A stretch of DNA of 64,000 nt from Lawsonibacter hominis (lineage in GTDB: Bacteria > Bacillota > Clostridia > Oscillospirales > Oscillospiraceae): NCBI RefSeq assembly GCF_014287895.1, contig NZ_JACOPP010000007.1, positions 1-64,000 on the forward strand, written 5' to 3'. This document shows positions 52,624 to 60,645 of this stretch, piece after piece; the first letter of the stretch is position 1, and every line of letters begins with the position of its first letter. A model generated the notes under the pieces. It was given only the letters and a program-made list of their open reading frames with translations, did no database searches and had not been told where the DNA came from. A program made the translations under genes and the position numbers.

Positions 52624-54164
52624 CACGCGCCCTCCTTTCCGCCCACACGGGTCATCATCAGGCCCACCTGCTCCTTGGTGGCGGTGCGGGCGTCCACCAC
52701 GCCGGAGACCTTGCCGCCGCAGAGGACCAGGATACGGTCGCACAGCTCCAGCAGCACGTCCAGGTCCTCCCCCACGAAGATGACGGCCACGCCCTTTTTC
52801 TTCTGCTCGGTCATCAGGTTATAGATCGTATAAGAGGTGTTGATATCCAGGCCGCGCACGGCGTAGGCGCTCATGAGCACAGTGGGCGAGGAGGCGATCT
52901 CCCGGCCGACCAGGACCTTCTGCACGTTGCCGCCGGACAGCCGCCGCACCGGGAAATCCACGCTGGGGGTGACCACCTCCAGGCTTTCCTTCACCTTCAG
53001 CGCCAGTGCGTTGGGGTCCTTTCGATCTACAAATACGCCCTTGCCGCGCCGCCAGGAGCGCAGCATCATGTTCCCCGTCATGCCCATGCCGCCCACCAGG
53101 CCCATCCCCAGCCGGTCCTCCGGGACGAAGGCCATGGCCACGCCCGCCTGCTTGATCTGCATGGGGGTCTTGCCCACCAGTTCCTGGGGCCCGGCTCCGT
53201 CGGGGGTATAGCGGATGGAACCCGCGGCGATGGGATAGAGTCCGGCGATGGACTCCAGCAGCTCCCGCTGGCCGGAGCCGGCGATGCCCGCGATCCCCAA
53301 AATCTCGCCGCCCAGGGCCGTGAAGCCCACGCCGTCCAGCTTCTTCACACCCTCGGCGTCCAGCACGGTCAGGCCCTCCACCGTCAGGCGGGGCTTGGGG
53401 TCCACCGGGTCGGGCCGGTCGATGTTCAGGGTGACCGCGTGGCCCACCATCATATCGGTGAGGGCCTGGGGATCGGTCTCGGCCGTGTTCACGGCGCCGA
53501 TGTACTGCCCCTTGCGCAGCACCGCCACCCGGTCGGAGATGGCCATGACCTCATGGAGCTTGTGCGTGATGATGACGATGGCCTTTCCGTCGGCCTTCAT
53601 CGTACGCAGGATGGCAAAGAGACGCTCGGTCTCCTGAGGGGTGAGCACGGCGGTGGGCTCGTCCAAAATGAGCACGTCGGCCCCCCGGTAGAGCACCTTC
53701 ACGATCTCCACCGTCTGCTTTTCCGACACCGACATGTCGTAGACCTTCTTGTTGGGGTCGATGCCGAAGCCGTATTTATCGCTGATGGCCTGGACCCTGG
53801 CCGCGATCTCCCGCCGGTCCAGCCTGCCGCCGTCGTGCAGGCCCAGGGCGATATTTTCCGCCGCGGTGAACACGTCCACCAGCTTATAGTGCTGGTGGAT
53901 CATGCCGATGCCGTTGGCATAGGCGTCCTTGGGGGAGCGGATGGCCGCCGGCTTGCCGCCCACCAGGATCTCTCCCTCGTCCGGAAAATAGATGCCGGAG
54001 AGCATGTTCATCAGCGTGGTCTTGCCGCTGCCGTTTTCCCCCAGCAGGGCCAGGATCTCCCCCCGGTCCAGGGTCAGGTCGATCCCGTCGTTGGCCACTA
54101 CCTTGCCGAATCGCTTGGTGATATGCCTGAACTCAATCGCATGGACAGTTTCCAAGGCTGTCAT
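52623..54164 (-). CDS. BMP-type ABC transporter dual ATPase
   Basis: A 513-residue tandem ATP-binding protein. The first cassette has Walker A 'GENGSGKTTL', a degenerate signature 'MSVSEKQTVEI' and Walker B 'VLILDEPTAVL'. The second cassette has a modified P-loop 'IAGSGQRELLESI', signature 'LSGGNVQKV' and a degenerate Walker B 'VLMSAYAVRGLD' in which the usual Asp-Glu pair is replaced. One consensus and one degenerate site are usual for sugar/nucleoside dual ATPases. The ATG at 54164 abuts GAAAGG; a TTG at 54155 has better spacing and may be the true start. Confidence 0.92.
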   Translation of the reverse strand: MTALETVHAIEFRHITKRFGKVVANDGIDLTLDRGEILALLGENGSGKTTLMNMLSGIYFPDEGEILVGGKPAAIRSPKDAYANGIGMIHQHYKLVDVFTAAENIALGLHDGGRLDRREIAARVQAISDKYGFGIDPNKKVYDMSVSEKQTVEIVKVLYRGADVLILDEPTAVLTPQETERLFAILRTMKADGKAIVIITHKLHEVMAISDRVAVLRKGQYIGAVNTAETDPQALTDMMVGHAVTLNIDRPDPVDPKPRLTVEGLTVLDAEGVKKLDGVGFTALGGEILGIAGIAGSGQRELLESIAGLYPIAAGSIRYTPDGAGPQELVGKTPMQIKQAGVAMAFVPEDRLGMGLVGGMGMTGNMMLRSWRRGKGVFVDRKDPNALALKVKESLEVVTPSVDFPVRRLSGGNVQKVLVGREIASSPTVLMSAYAVRGLDINTSYTIYNLMTEQKKKGVAVIFVGEDLDVLLELCDRILVLCGGKVSGVVDARTATKEQVGLMMTRVGGKEGA

Positions 54165-54343
54165 CCTTTCTGTTCCGGGCCCGGCGCCGGACCCGGTCAA
54201 TGGAACAGCGCCGTATCTCTGAAACGCTTCTTTTCCTATGGTATCAAAACCGCGGGCCCGGCGCAAGGGTGTAGCACGATTTTTTCCCCCGGCACAGCCA
54301 AAGAATTGCCCGGGCGGCGCCGTCCCGCCGTCCGGCAATGGAA

Positions 54344-54371
54344 AAGGCGGGCTGCAGAAGCAGCCCGCCTT
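54344..54371 (-). terminator. Hairpin between BMP lipoprotein and ATPase genes
   Basis: A 12-bp stem (54344-54355 / 54360-54371), followed on the minus strand by TTCC. It may lower expression of the downstream ATPase/permeases relative to the abundant binding protein, a common arrangement. Confidence 0.65.
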
Positions 54372-54391
54372 TGGGTATTGGGTCAAATTGC

Positions 54392-55672
54392 TTAGAACGC
54401 GGAATTCAGCCACTCGATGCCGTCGATCTGGAGCGCGAAGTAAGGAGCGGACTGGAAGTAGGACTCGTGGTAGGCGCCGTCAAACACGGCCTCCTCGGAA
54501 TCGGGGGTAAAGTCGCCGTCGGTGTCCAGCGCGAAGGAGGCGGTAACCTCTTCGCCGCCCACGGTGAAGGTAGCGGTATCAAAGACCTGCAGCGCGCCGG
54601 TGCGGATGGCTTCCTCCACCTCGGCCAGCTTCTCGGCGGTGCCGGCGGCGGCGATGTCCTCGTTCAGCGGGGTCATGACCACGGCGCCCTCGTCCATGCC
54701 GTGGCACCAATCCTGGTCAAAGCTCTCGCCGTTGACGACGGCCTCGATGGCGTACTCAAAGTACACGGACCAGTCGATGCGGGTGCCGATGATGGAGGCC
54801 TCGGGCGCCACGCCGATCATATCGTTGTTGTAGCCGGTGTGGAACGCGCCCTTGGACTGGGCGGTGGTGGCGGGGGTGGTGTTGTCGGAGTGCTGGGAGA
54901 TCATGATGCAGCCCAGGTCGCACAGCGCGTCGGCGGCGTTGCCCTCAGCGGTGGCGTCGGACCAGGAACCCACGAACTGGACCTTCATGGAGACAGAGGG
55001 ACACACGCTCTTGGCGCCCAGATAGTAAGCGGTAAAGCCGGAGATCACCTCGGCGAAGGAGTAAGCGCCCACGTAGCCGATCACGGCCTGGTCGGCGGTG
55101 ATGTCGCCGTTGTCGATCAGCTCCTGCATCTTCATGCCCGCGGCCACGCCGGCCAGGTAGCGGCCCTCATAGATGTTGGCGAAGGCGTTGTGGGTGTTGT
55201 CCAGACCGTCGTTCCAGGAAGCCTGGTTGGTGCAGGAAATGAACTCGATCTCGGGATAGTCGGGGGCGACCTTGAGCATAAAGGGCTCGAAGCCGTAGGA
55301 GTTGTTGATGATCAGCTGGCAGCCCTCTTCGGCCAGCTCGATATTGGCGTCCTCGCAGGAGCTGTCCTCGCCGATGTTGTACTTGACGACCCACTCCACG
55401 TTGATGCCCTTGGCGGCCAGCGTCTCGGTGACGGCCTCCTTGCCGCGGATGAAGTTGTAGGTGTAGCCCTGGTCGTTCTCGTCGCCGATGCAGATCAGGC
55501 CGACCTTGACGGTCTTGGCCTCGGGGGCGCCGGTCTCGGGCGCGGTGGTCTCGGGCGCGCCGGTTTCAGGCGCGGTGGTCTCGGGCGTGCCGGACTGGCC
55601 GTTGCCGCCGCAGGCAGCCAGTGCGAAGACCATGGAGCAGGCAAGCAGGAGCGCGAGCAATCTCTTCTTCAT
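54392..55672 (-). CDS. BMP-family substrate-binding lipoprotein
   Basis: The extracellular receptor of the ABC importer, 426 residues. A lipoprotein signal with lipobox LAAC (Cys21) is followed by a Pro/Glu/Thr linker repeat (PETTAPETGA twice) and a bmp/PBP1 fold: 'GLICIGDENDQGYTYN', 'YVGAYSFAEVISGF', 'FVGSWSDATAEGNAADALCD'. The BMP family (PnrA/YufN) binds purine nucleosides or nucleobases in characterised members. Here the neighbouring xpt and molybdenum hydroxylase support a purine ligand (inference). The start follows GGAGGAAACCCAGAA. Confidence 0.93.
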   Translation of the reverse strand: MKKRLLALLLACSMVFALAACGGNGQSGTPETTAPETGAPETTAPETGAPEAKTVKVGLICIGDENDQGYTYNFIRGKEAVTETLAAKGINVEWVVKYNIGEDSSCEDANIELAEEGCQLIINNSYGFEPFMLKVAPDYPEIEFISCTNQASWNDGLDNTHNAFANIYEGRYLAGVAAGMKMQELIDNGDITADQAVIGYVGAYSFAEVISGFTAYYLGAKSVCPSVSMKVQFVGSWSDATAEGNAADALCDLGCIMISQHSDNTTPATTAQSKGAFHTGYNNDMIGVAPEASIIGTRIDWSVYFEYAIEAVVNGESFDQDWCHGMDEGAVVMTPLNEDIAAAGTAEKLAEVEEAIRTGALQVFDTATFTVGGEEVTASFALDTDGDFTPDSEEAVFDGAYHESYFQSAPYFALQIDGIEWLNSAF

Positions 55673-55722
55673 TTCTGGGTTTCCTCCTTAATTATGTAAG
55701 ATCAGGTTTCCGGTACCACTAT

Positions 55723-55744
55723 TTAAAAACGGCTGACACAGCCG
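55723..55744 (-). terminator. Terminator behind the duplicated xpt tail
   Basis: On the minus strand CGGCTG-TGT-CAGCCG (55744-55730) followed by TTTTTAA. It directly follows the stop codon of the displaced xpt 3' end and was probably the original xpt terminator. Confidence 0.75.
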
Positions 55745-55747
55745 GGA

Positions 55748-55802
55748 TCAGCAGAACGTCACGCCGTCCTCCACGCTCATGGATTTGATCCGCGCCGGAG
55801 AT
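55748..55802 (-). pseudogene. Duplicated 3' end of xpt (18 codons incl. stop)
   Basis: Fifty-five bases identical to the last 55 bases of xpt (55972-56026) apart from one substitution (G/A at the CCGGAG/CCAGAG position). It encodes the same C-terminus, KSMSVEDGVTFC and stop. It has no start and is a fragment. The interval 55803-55971 contains several hairpins and a 14-bp inverted match to xpt (55935-55948 versus 56018-56031), but no gene. Confidence 0.9.
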
Positions 55803-55971
55803 CGCCCGGGCCGCCGGAGCCGGCCCGGGGTCCCAGAACCGGCTTCACATGCTCGGCGGAAGTGAATCCCGCCTGCGCCAAGGGGTTTCCAACCCCTTGC
55901 ACGCGCTGCCGCGCGCCCCGCCCTGCGGGGGCGGGTGGAATCTCTGGCCGGGGAAACGGCGGTCTTCCGCC

Positions 55972-56544
55972 TCAGCAGAACGTCACGCCGTCCTCCACGC
56001 TCATGGATTTGATCCGCGCCAGAGATTCCACGCGCACGCCCATGGAGCGGATCAGGTCGCCGCCGGGCTGGAAGGCCTTCTCGATGCAGATGCCCGCCCC
56101 CACCAGGGTGGCGCCCGCGTCCTCCACCAGCTTGATCAGCCCCTGCAGGGCGCTGCCGTTGGCCAGGAAATCGTCGATGAGGAGCACCCGGTCCTCCGGG
56201 TGCAGAAACTCCTTGGACACGATGATATCGTACACCTTCCCGTGGGTAAAGGATTCCACCTTGGAGGTATACACGTCTCCCGCGATATTGCGGGTCTTGT
56301 TCTTTTTGGCAAAGATCACCGGCACATGGAAAAACTGCGCGCTCACGCAGGCGATGCCGATCCCCGACGCCTCAATGGTCAGGATCTTGGTGACGGCGCA
56401 GTCCCCGAACAGACGCAGAAACTCCTTCCCAATCTCATTAAACAGCTCCACGTCCATCTGATGGTTCAAAAAGCTGTCCACTTTGAGCACGCCGCCCTCC
56501 CGAATCCTGCCGTCCTGCCGGATGCGATCCTCCATGAGCTTCAT
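55972..56544 (-). CDS. xpt: Xanthine phosphoribosyltransferase
   Basis: It salvages xanthine to XMP with PRPP. The 190-residue length equals B. subtilis Xpt (194). Motifs seen: 'FLNHQMDVELFNEIGKEF' near the N-terminus, 'KILTIEASGIGIA', and the PRPP loop 'VLLIDDFLANGSALQGL'. The start ATG lies after AAGGAG. It has its own promoter (56598-56627) and no purine riboswitch is visible in the short leader. Confidence 0.95.
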   Translation of the reverse strand: MKLMEDRIRQDGRIREGGVLKVDSFLNHQMDVELFNEIGKEFLRLFGDCAVTKILTIEASGIGIACVSAQFFHVPVIFAKKNKTRNIAGDVYTSKVESFTHGKVYDIIVSKEFLHPEDRVLLIDDFLANGSALQGLIKLVEDAGATLVGAGICIEKAFQPGGDLIRSMGVRVESLARIKSMSVEDGVTFC

Positions 56545-56597
56545 ATCCGCGTCTCCTTATTTCTGTATTACCGTCCCCATCGGAAAAACTTACTTTC

Positions 56598-56627
56598 ATT
56601 TTACCGCAAACACACACGTCACTTCAA
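56598..56627 (-). promoter_or_regulatory. Promoter of xpt
   Basis: On the minus strand TTGAAG (56627-56622), 18 bp, TAAAAT (56603-56598). The transcript leader would be only about 45 nt, too short for a purine aptamer. Confidence 0.6.
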
Positions 56628-56705
56628 TTAATCATATTCTATCAAAAATGCCGCCGTTCGTCACCCCTTTTTGGAAATTTTGTGGAGGGTCTTTTCCCCT
56701 GTCCG

Positions 56706-56744
56706 TTGCGTTTTTCGACGATGTCTGCTACAATGCAGACATCG
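56706..56744 (+). promoter_or_regulatory. Promoter with perfect 10-bp operator palindrome
   Basis: TTGCGT (56706-56711), 17 bp, TACAAT (56729-56734). The -10 box is exactly enclosed by the inverted repeat CGATGTCTGC (56719-56728) and GCAGACATCG (56735-56744). A dimeric repressor bound here would block RNA polymerase, so the downstream SLH-glycosidase gene is probably regulated. Confidence 0.7.
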
Positions 56745-56818
56745 CGGCCGGCCGGAACAGACCCCGGGCCCGCTCCGGCCGCCCTATCCGGATCCGTCCA
56801 GTGCCTAAGGAGGCTATT

Positions 56819-58480
56819 ATGAAACGTCGTACGCTTTCCGTTCTGCTCGCCCTGGTCCTGCTGCTCTGCGCGACGCCCCTCTCTCCGGCCGCCCGCGCCT
56901 TTTCCGACGCGCAGGGCAGCTGGGCCGCTGACGTCATTGAGAAGACCCGCTCCTACGGTCTGATGGAGGGCTATGCCGACGGCACGTTCGGCGTGGGCCG
57001 GGACATTACCCGCGGGGAGTTCGTCACCATCCTCTGCCGTATGTTTTCCTGGGAAACCGTCACTCCGCAGGCCCCCTCCTATATCGACTGCGCCGCCGGC
57101 AAGTGGTGCTATTCCTATGTGGAGACCGCCCGCGCCCACGACGTGATGGACGCCAGCGGCGCGTTCCGCCCCGACGATTACATCAGCCGGGAAGAGATGG
57201 CGGTGATGCTGGTGCGCGCGCTGGGTTATTCCACCCTGGCCCAGTCCCTGTCCTCCCTGGCCCTTCCCTTCACCGACGTAAAAAGCAATACGGGCTATAT
57301 CGCCATCGCCTACGACATCGGCATGATCACCGGCGTGACCGCTTCCGACGGCAGCCTGCGCTTTCTCCCCCACAACTCCGCCAAGCGGGAGGAGGCCGCG
57401 GCCATGCTGGTGCGGGTCTATGAGCGCTACACCTCCAAGATCGACTGGCTCCACGGTTTTTACGCCTTTTCCTCCTACAGCCAGATTAACCTGGCCTCCT
57501 CTCTGGACGCCCTCAGCGTGGGCTGGGCCCGGATGGAGTTCGACGCGGAGGAGGGCCCCCGGCTCAACTCCACCAGCGCCAACAACAACGATTGGGTCAT
57601 GCCCTCCGACCCCACTCCCGCCACGGACTATTTCAACCAGCATCAGATCCCTTACAACCTGAACGTCTACGCCTCCGCCGCCGACCGCGTCTCCCTGGCC
57701 GACGGGAGCAGCACCTCCACCGTGGCGGCCCTGACCTCCAGCGCCGAAGCCCGCGCCCAGGCGGTCTCCCTTCTGGCCGCGGCCGCCGCCGGTTACGCGG
57801 GGGTGACCCTCGACTTTGAGGGACTCAAGGGGGATACCCTCAAAACGGACTACGTGTCCTTTTTGACCCAGCTGCGCGCCGCTCTGCCGGCGGACAAGAC
57901 CCTCTACGTCTGCGTGCAGCCGGATACCTGGTACACCGGCTTCGATTACCGGGGCCTGGGCGCGGTGTGCGACAAGGTCATCCTCATGGCGCACGATTAC
58001 CAGTGGACCGCCGCCGAGACCGCCAAGCACGTGGGCACCGCCAATACCGACTCCCCCGTCACCCCCTTTGCCGGCGTGTACGAGGCCCTGCGGGATCTGA
58101 CCGACCCGGACACGGGCGTGGCCGACCGCAGCAAGATCGCCCTGGCCATCTCCTTCGGCACCGCGGGCTTCCGGATCGACGAAAACGGCATCCTGCTGGA
58201 GGGCGTTGTGTACCACCCCGCCCAGGACGTGCTGCGCGCCCGTCTGGCCCAGCCCGGCGCCGTGGTGGAGTACAGCGAGCGTTACCGCAATCCGGCGGTC
58301 ACCTACACCACGCAGGACGGCGCCCGCTACCGCGTGTGGTATGAAAACGAGCAGAGCGTGCTGGACAAACTAACGCTGGCCCGCATGTTCGGCGTCACCG
58401 GGGTCTCCCTCTGGCGTCTGGGCGCCATCCCCGCCTCCACCGGCTACGATGTGTGGAGCGCCATCCAATCCCAGCGCTGA
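56819..58480 (+). CDS. Secreted SLH-domain GH18-like protein
   Basis: A 553-residue exported protein. A Sec signal peptide (1-27, cleavage after ARA) is followed by three S-layer-homology repeats (about 30-205; 'GYADGTFGVGRDITRGEF', 'YISREEMAVMLVRALGY', 'AKREEAAAMLVRVYE') that bind cell-wall polymer. The C-terminal glycoside-hydrolase-18 barrel (about 210-553) carries the catalytic D-F-E in 'GVTLDFEGL' (E334) and 'KVILMAHDYQW'. The barrel type resembles spore-cortex/chitinase-like YaaH/SleL enzymes. It probably remodels peptidoglycan or GlcNAc polymers at the surface. Start follows TAAGGAGG. Confidence 0.9.
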   Translation: MKRRTLSVLLALVLLLCATPLSPAARAFSDAQGSWAADVIEKTRSYGLMEGYADGTFGVGRDITRGEFVTILCRMFSWETVTPQAPSYIDCAAGKWCYSYVETARAHDVMDASGAFRPDDYISREEMAVMLVRALGYSTLAQSLSSLALPFTDVKSNTGYIAIAYDIGMITGVTASDGSLRFLPHNSAKREEAAAMLVRVYERYTSKIDWLHGFYAFSSYSQINLASSLDALSVGWARMEFDAEEGPRLNSTSANNNDWVMPSDPTPATDYFNQHQIPYNLNVYASAADRVSLADGSSTSTVAALTSSAEARAQAVSLLAAAAAGYAGVTLDFEGLKGDTLKTDYVSFLTQLRAALPADKTLYVCVQPDTWYTGFDYRGLGAVCDKVILMAHDYQWTAAETAKHVGTANTDSPVTPFAGVYEALRDLTDPDTGVADRSKIALAISFGTAGFRIDENGILLEGVVYHPAQDVLRARLAQPGAVVEYSERYRNPAVTYTTQDGARYRVWYENEQSVLDKLTLARMFGVTGVSLWRLGAIPASTGYDVWSAIQSQR

Positions 58481-58518
58481 CCCGTCCCTCTACCAAATCA
58501 CGAGGAGGCATTCCCGCC

Positions 58519-59382
58519 ATGAAGCCTGACTGGAAGCAGACCCTGCACACCTACCTGCTGATGACGCTCGGCACCGCGCTGGTGTCTGTGGGGGTCTACT
58601 TCTTCAAATTCCCCAACAATTTCTCCATGGGCGGCGTATCCGGTCTGGCGCTGCTGCTGGGCCAGTTGGTGAACGTGCCCCGGCTGACCCCCTCGGTCTT
58701 CAACGGGATCATCAACCTGGCGTTCCTGCTGCTGGGGTTTCTGCTGCTCAACCGCGGCTTCGGCGTGCGCACGGTGTACTGCTCCCTGCTCTATTCCGGC
58801 CTGGTGCAGATGTTCGAATGGGTCTTCCCCATGCACGCCCCGCTGACCGGTCAGAAAATGCTGGAGCTCTTTTTCGCCGTCATCCTCCCCGCATTGGGCT
58901 CGGCGATCCTGTTCAACATCAACGCCTCCACCGGCGGCACCGACATCGCCGCCATGATCCTGAAAAAATTCTCCGGCATGGACGTGGGCCGCGCCCTGCT
59001 GGTCTCCGACGTGGCCATCGCCGCCGCGGCCCTGTTTCTCTTTGATATCGAGTCCGGCCTTTTCTCCCTGCTGGGGCTGGTGTTCAAATCTGTGCTGGTG
59101 GACAGCGCCATCGAATCCTTCAACCGCCGCAAGGCCTTTTTCATCATAACCTCCGACCCGGAACACGTCTGCGCTTATGTGACCCATACCTTGGGCCGGG
59201 GGGCTACCCTCTGGAAGGCGGAGGGCGCCTATACCCACGAGGTGCATCACGTGGTGCTCACCGTTCTCTCCCGGACGCAGGCCGTGGCGCTGCGCCAGCA
59301 CCTGAAGCAGTCCGATCCCCACGCCTTTATGATCGTGGCCAATTCCAGCGAGATCTTCGGAAAGGGCTTTCTGCGGGCTTAG
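58519..59382 (+). CDS. YitT-family membrane protein
   Basis: A 287-residue protein with five or six helices in the first 190 residues ('GTALVSVGVYFFKFPNNFSMGG', in two parts, is a family hallmark) and a cytosolic DUF2179 domain at the end ('FIITSDPEHVCAYV', 'GRGATLWKAEGAYT'). Function in the family is unclear; transport has been proposed. It follows the SLH gene by 38 bp and is probably co-transcribed. Confidence 0.88.
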   Translation: MKPDWKQTLHTYLLMTLGTALVSVGVYFFKFPNNFSMGGVSGLALLLGQLVNVPRLTPSVFNGIINLAFLLLGFLLLNRGFGVRTVYCSLLYSGLVQMFEWVFPMHAPLTGQKMLELFFAVILPALGSAILFNINASTGGTDIAAMILKKFSGMDVGRALLVSDVAIAAAALFLFDIESGLFSLLGLVFKSVLVDSAIESFNRRKAFFIITSDPEHVCAYVTHTLGRGATLWKAEGAYTHEVHHVVLTVLSRTQAVALRQHLKQSDPHAFMIVANSSEIFGKGFLRA

Positions 59383-59418
59383 GCCCTCAGGCGCCCCTCT
59401 CTTTTCGCGCCCCTGGAA

Positions 59419-59457
59419 GCGCGCCCTGCGGCGGCCAAACGCCTGCGCAGGGCGCGC
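59419..59457 (+). terminator. Terminator after YitT gene
   Basis: A 12-bp stem (59419-59430 / 59446-59457) followed by CCTTTTG. The rest of 59383-59648 has no supported gene; TAATAT-like boxes at 59593-59606 may be noc's -10. Confidence 0.6.
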
Positions 59458-59648
59458 CCTTTTGCAGGAACGTTTTTTCCCGCATCGGCTCAGGCCTTTT
59501 GAACCGCCGCAGCCGCGGGCCGGATCGCCCGGTCCGCGGCTTCTATTTGGAAAATATTTCCCATCCGACGCCGTTCGCGCTTTTTTGCGGCATAATATGG
59601 TAATATATGGTTATCAGACAAGCCGCGTGTACGAAGGAGGGCGTGATC

Positions 59649-60461
59649 ATGCCGCTGCTGCGCAAAAAAGGGCTGCTGGAGAGCAGCCGGGTCCTGTTCC
59701 TGCCCCTGTCCGAGATCTCCCCCAACCCCAATCAGCCCCGACGGAACTTTTCCCAGGAGGGCCTGGTGGAGCTGGCCGCCAGCATTCAGGAGCACGGGGT
59801 GCTTCAGCCGCTTTCCGTGCGGCGGACGGCCGGAGGCTACGAGCTGATTGCCGGGGAGCGGCGTCTGCGGGCCTCCCGGCTGGCGGGGCTGAAGGAAGTG
59901 CCCTGCATCCTGCTGGGGGTGGACGAGGAGGCCTCTTCCCTGCTGGCGCTGGTGGAAAACCTCCAGCGGCGGGACCTGGACTTTTTGGAAGAGGCCAACG
60001 CATTGTCTGTCCTGATCCGTACCTACCACCTGTCTCAGGAGGAGGCCGCCCGGCGCATCGGCAAATCGCAATCGGCGGTGGCCAACAAGCTGCGGCTGCT
60101 CCGCCTGGCCCCGGAAGTCCTTACGCTGCTGCGGGACAGCGGCTGTACCGAGCGCCACGCCCGGGCCCTGCTGCGGCTGGAGGACGGCGCCCTGCAGTGG
60201 ACGGCCGCTCAGACCATTGTGCGGGACGGACTTACGGTGGCCCGCACCGAGCAGCTGGTGGAGCGTCTGTTGTCCCGCGGCGGCGCTTCCGCTCCCCGGC
60301 GGCCCACGTTTGTGATCAAGGACATTCGGTTTTTCCTCAACACGATTACCCGGGGCGTGAGCCTGATGCGCACGGCCGGCGTAGACGCCGCCTGCGACCG
60401 GCAGGAGACGGCCGACACCATTTTGCTGACGATCCGCATTCCCAAGCAGGCCAGAGCCTGA
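59649..60461 (+). CDS. noc: Noc/ParB-like nucleoid occlusion protein
   Basis: A 270-residue ParB-superfamily protein. The N-terminal CTP-binding domain is 'PNPNQPRRNFSQEGLVELA', 'SIQEHGVLQPL' and 'GERRLRASRLAGL'. The central HTH is 'LSQEEAARRIGKSQSAVANK'. The C-terminal dimerisation region is divergent. The ATG at 59649 follows AAGGAGGG. Position immediately before parA-parB is the classical place of noc; DNA-site preference (NBS or parS) cannot be told from sequence. Confidence 0.87.
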   Translation: MPLLRKKGLLESSRVLFLPLSEISPNPNQPRRNFSQEGLVELAASIQEHGVLQPLSVRRTAGGYELIAGERRLRASRLAGLKEVPCILLGVDEEASSLLALVENLQRRDLDFLEEANALSVLIRTYHLSQEEAARRIGKSQSAVANKLRLLRLAPEVLTLLRDSGCTERHARALLRLEDGALQWTAAQTIVRDGLTVARTEQLVERLLSRGGASAPRRPTFVIKDIRFFLNTITRGVSLMRTAGVDAACDRQETADTILLTIRIPKQARA

Positions 60462-60483
60462 CGCCGCCGGGAGCGAGCTGCGC

Positions 60484-60499
60484 TGTTTCACGTGAAACA
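60484..60499. promoter_or_regulatory. parS site 1, inside noc terminator hairpin
   Basis: Perfect consensus TGTTTCACGTGAAACA. It is flanked by GAGCTGCGC and AGCGCAGCTC, extending it to a 60475-60509 stem followed by ATTTTTG. The ParB site is therefore also the core of an apparent intrinsic terminator for noc. Confidence 0.93.
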
Positions 60500-60519
60500 A
60501 GCGCAGCTCATTTTTGTCC

Positions 60520-60535
60520 TGCTTCACGTGAAACA
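60520..60535. promoter_or_regulatory. parS site 2 (one mismatch)
   Basis: TGCTTCACGTGAAACA, one base from consensus, 36 bp after site 1 and upstream of the parA promoter. Confidence 0.85.
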
Positions 60536-60577
60536 GCGGTCCGTTTTTTATTTCCGGGCAAAACAGGCGAATTCCTG

Positions 60578-60606
60578 TTGAATTCAAAGCCCGCTGGCAT
60601 TATAAT
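60578..60606 (+). promoter_or_regulatory. Sigma-A promoter of parA-parB operon
   Basis: TTGAAT (60578-60583), 17 bp, TATAAT (60601-60606), 40 bp before the parA ATG. ParB bound to the adjacent parS sites could repress it. Confidence 0.8.
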
Positions 60607-60645
60607 AGGTCTTGTCCGTTTGAACTGAGAAAAGGCAGGTGTGCT

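Noticed and set aside
56545..56600. Purine riboswitch before xpt
   Set aside because: Leader from the predicted start is about 45 nt and lacks the conserved aptamer loops.
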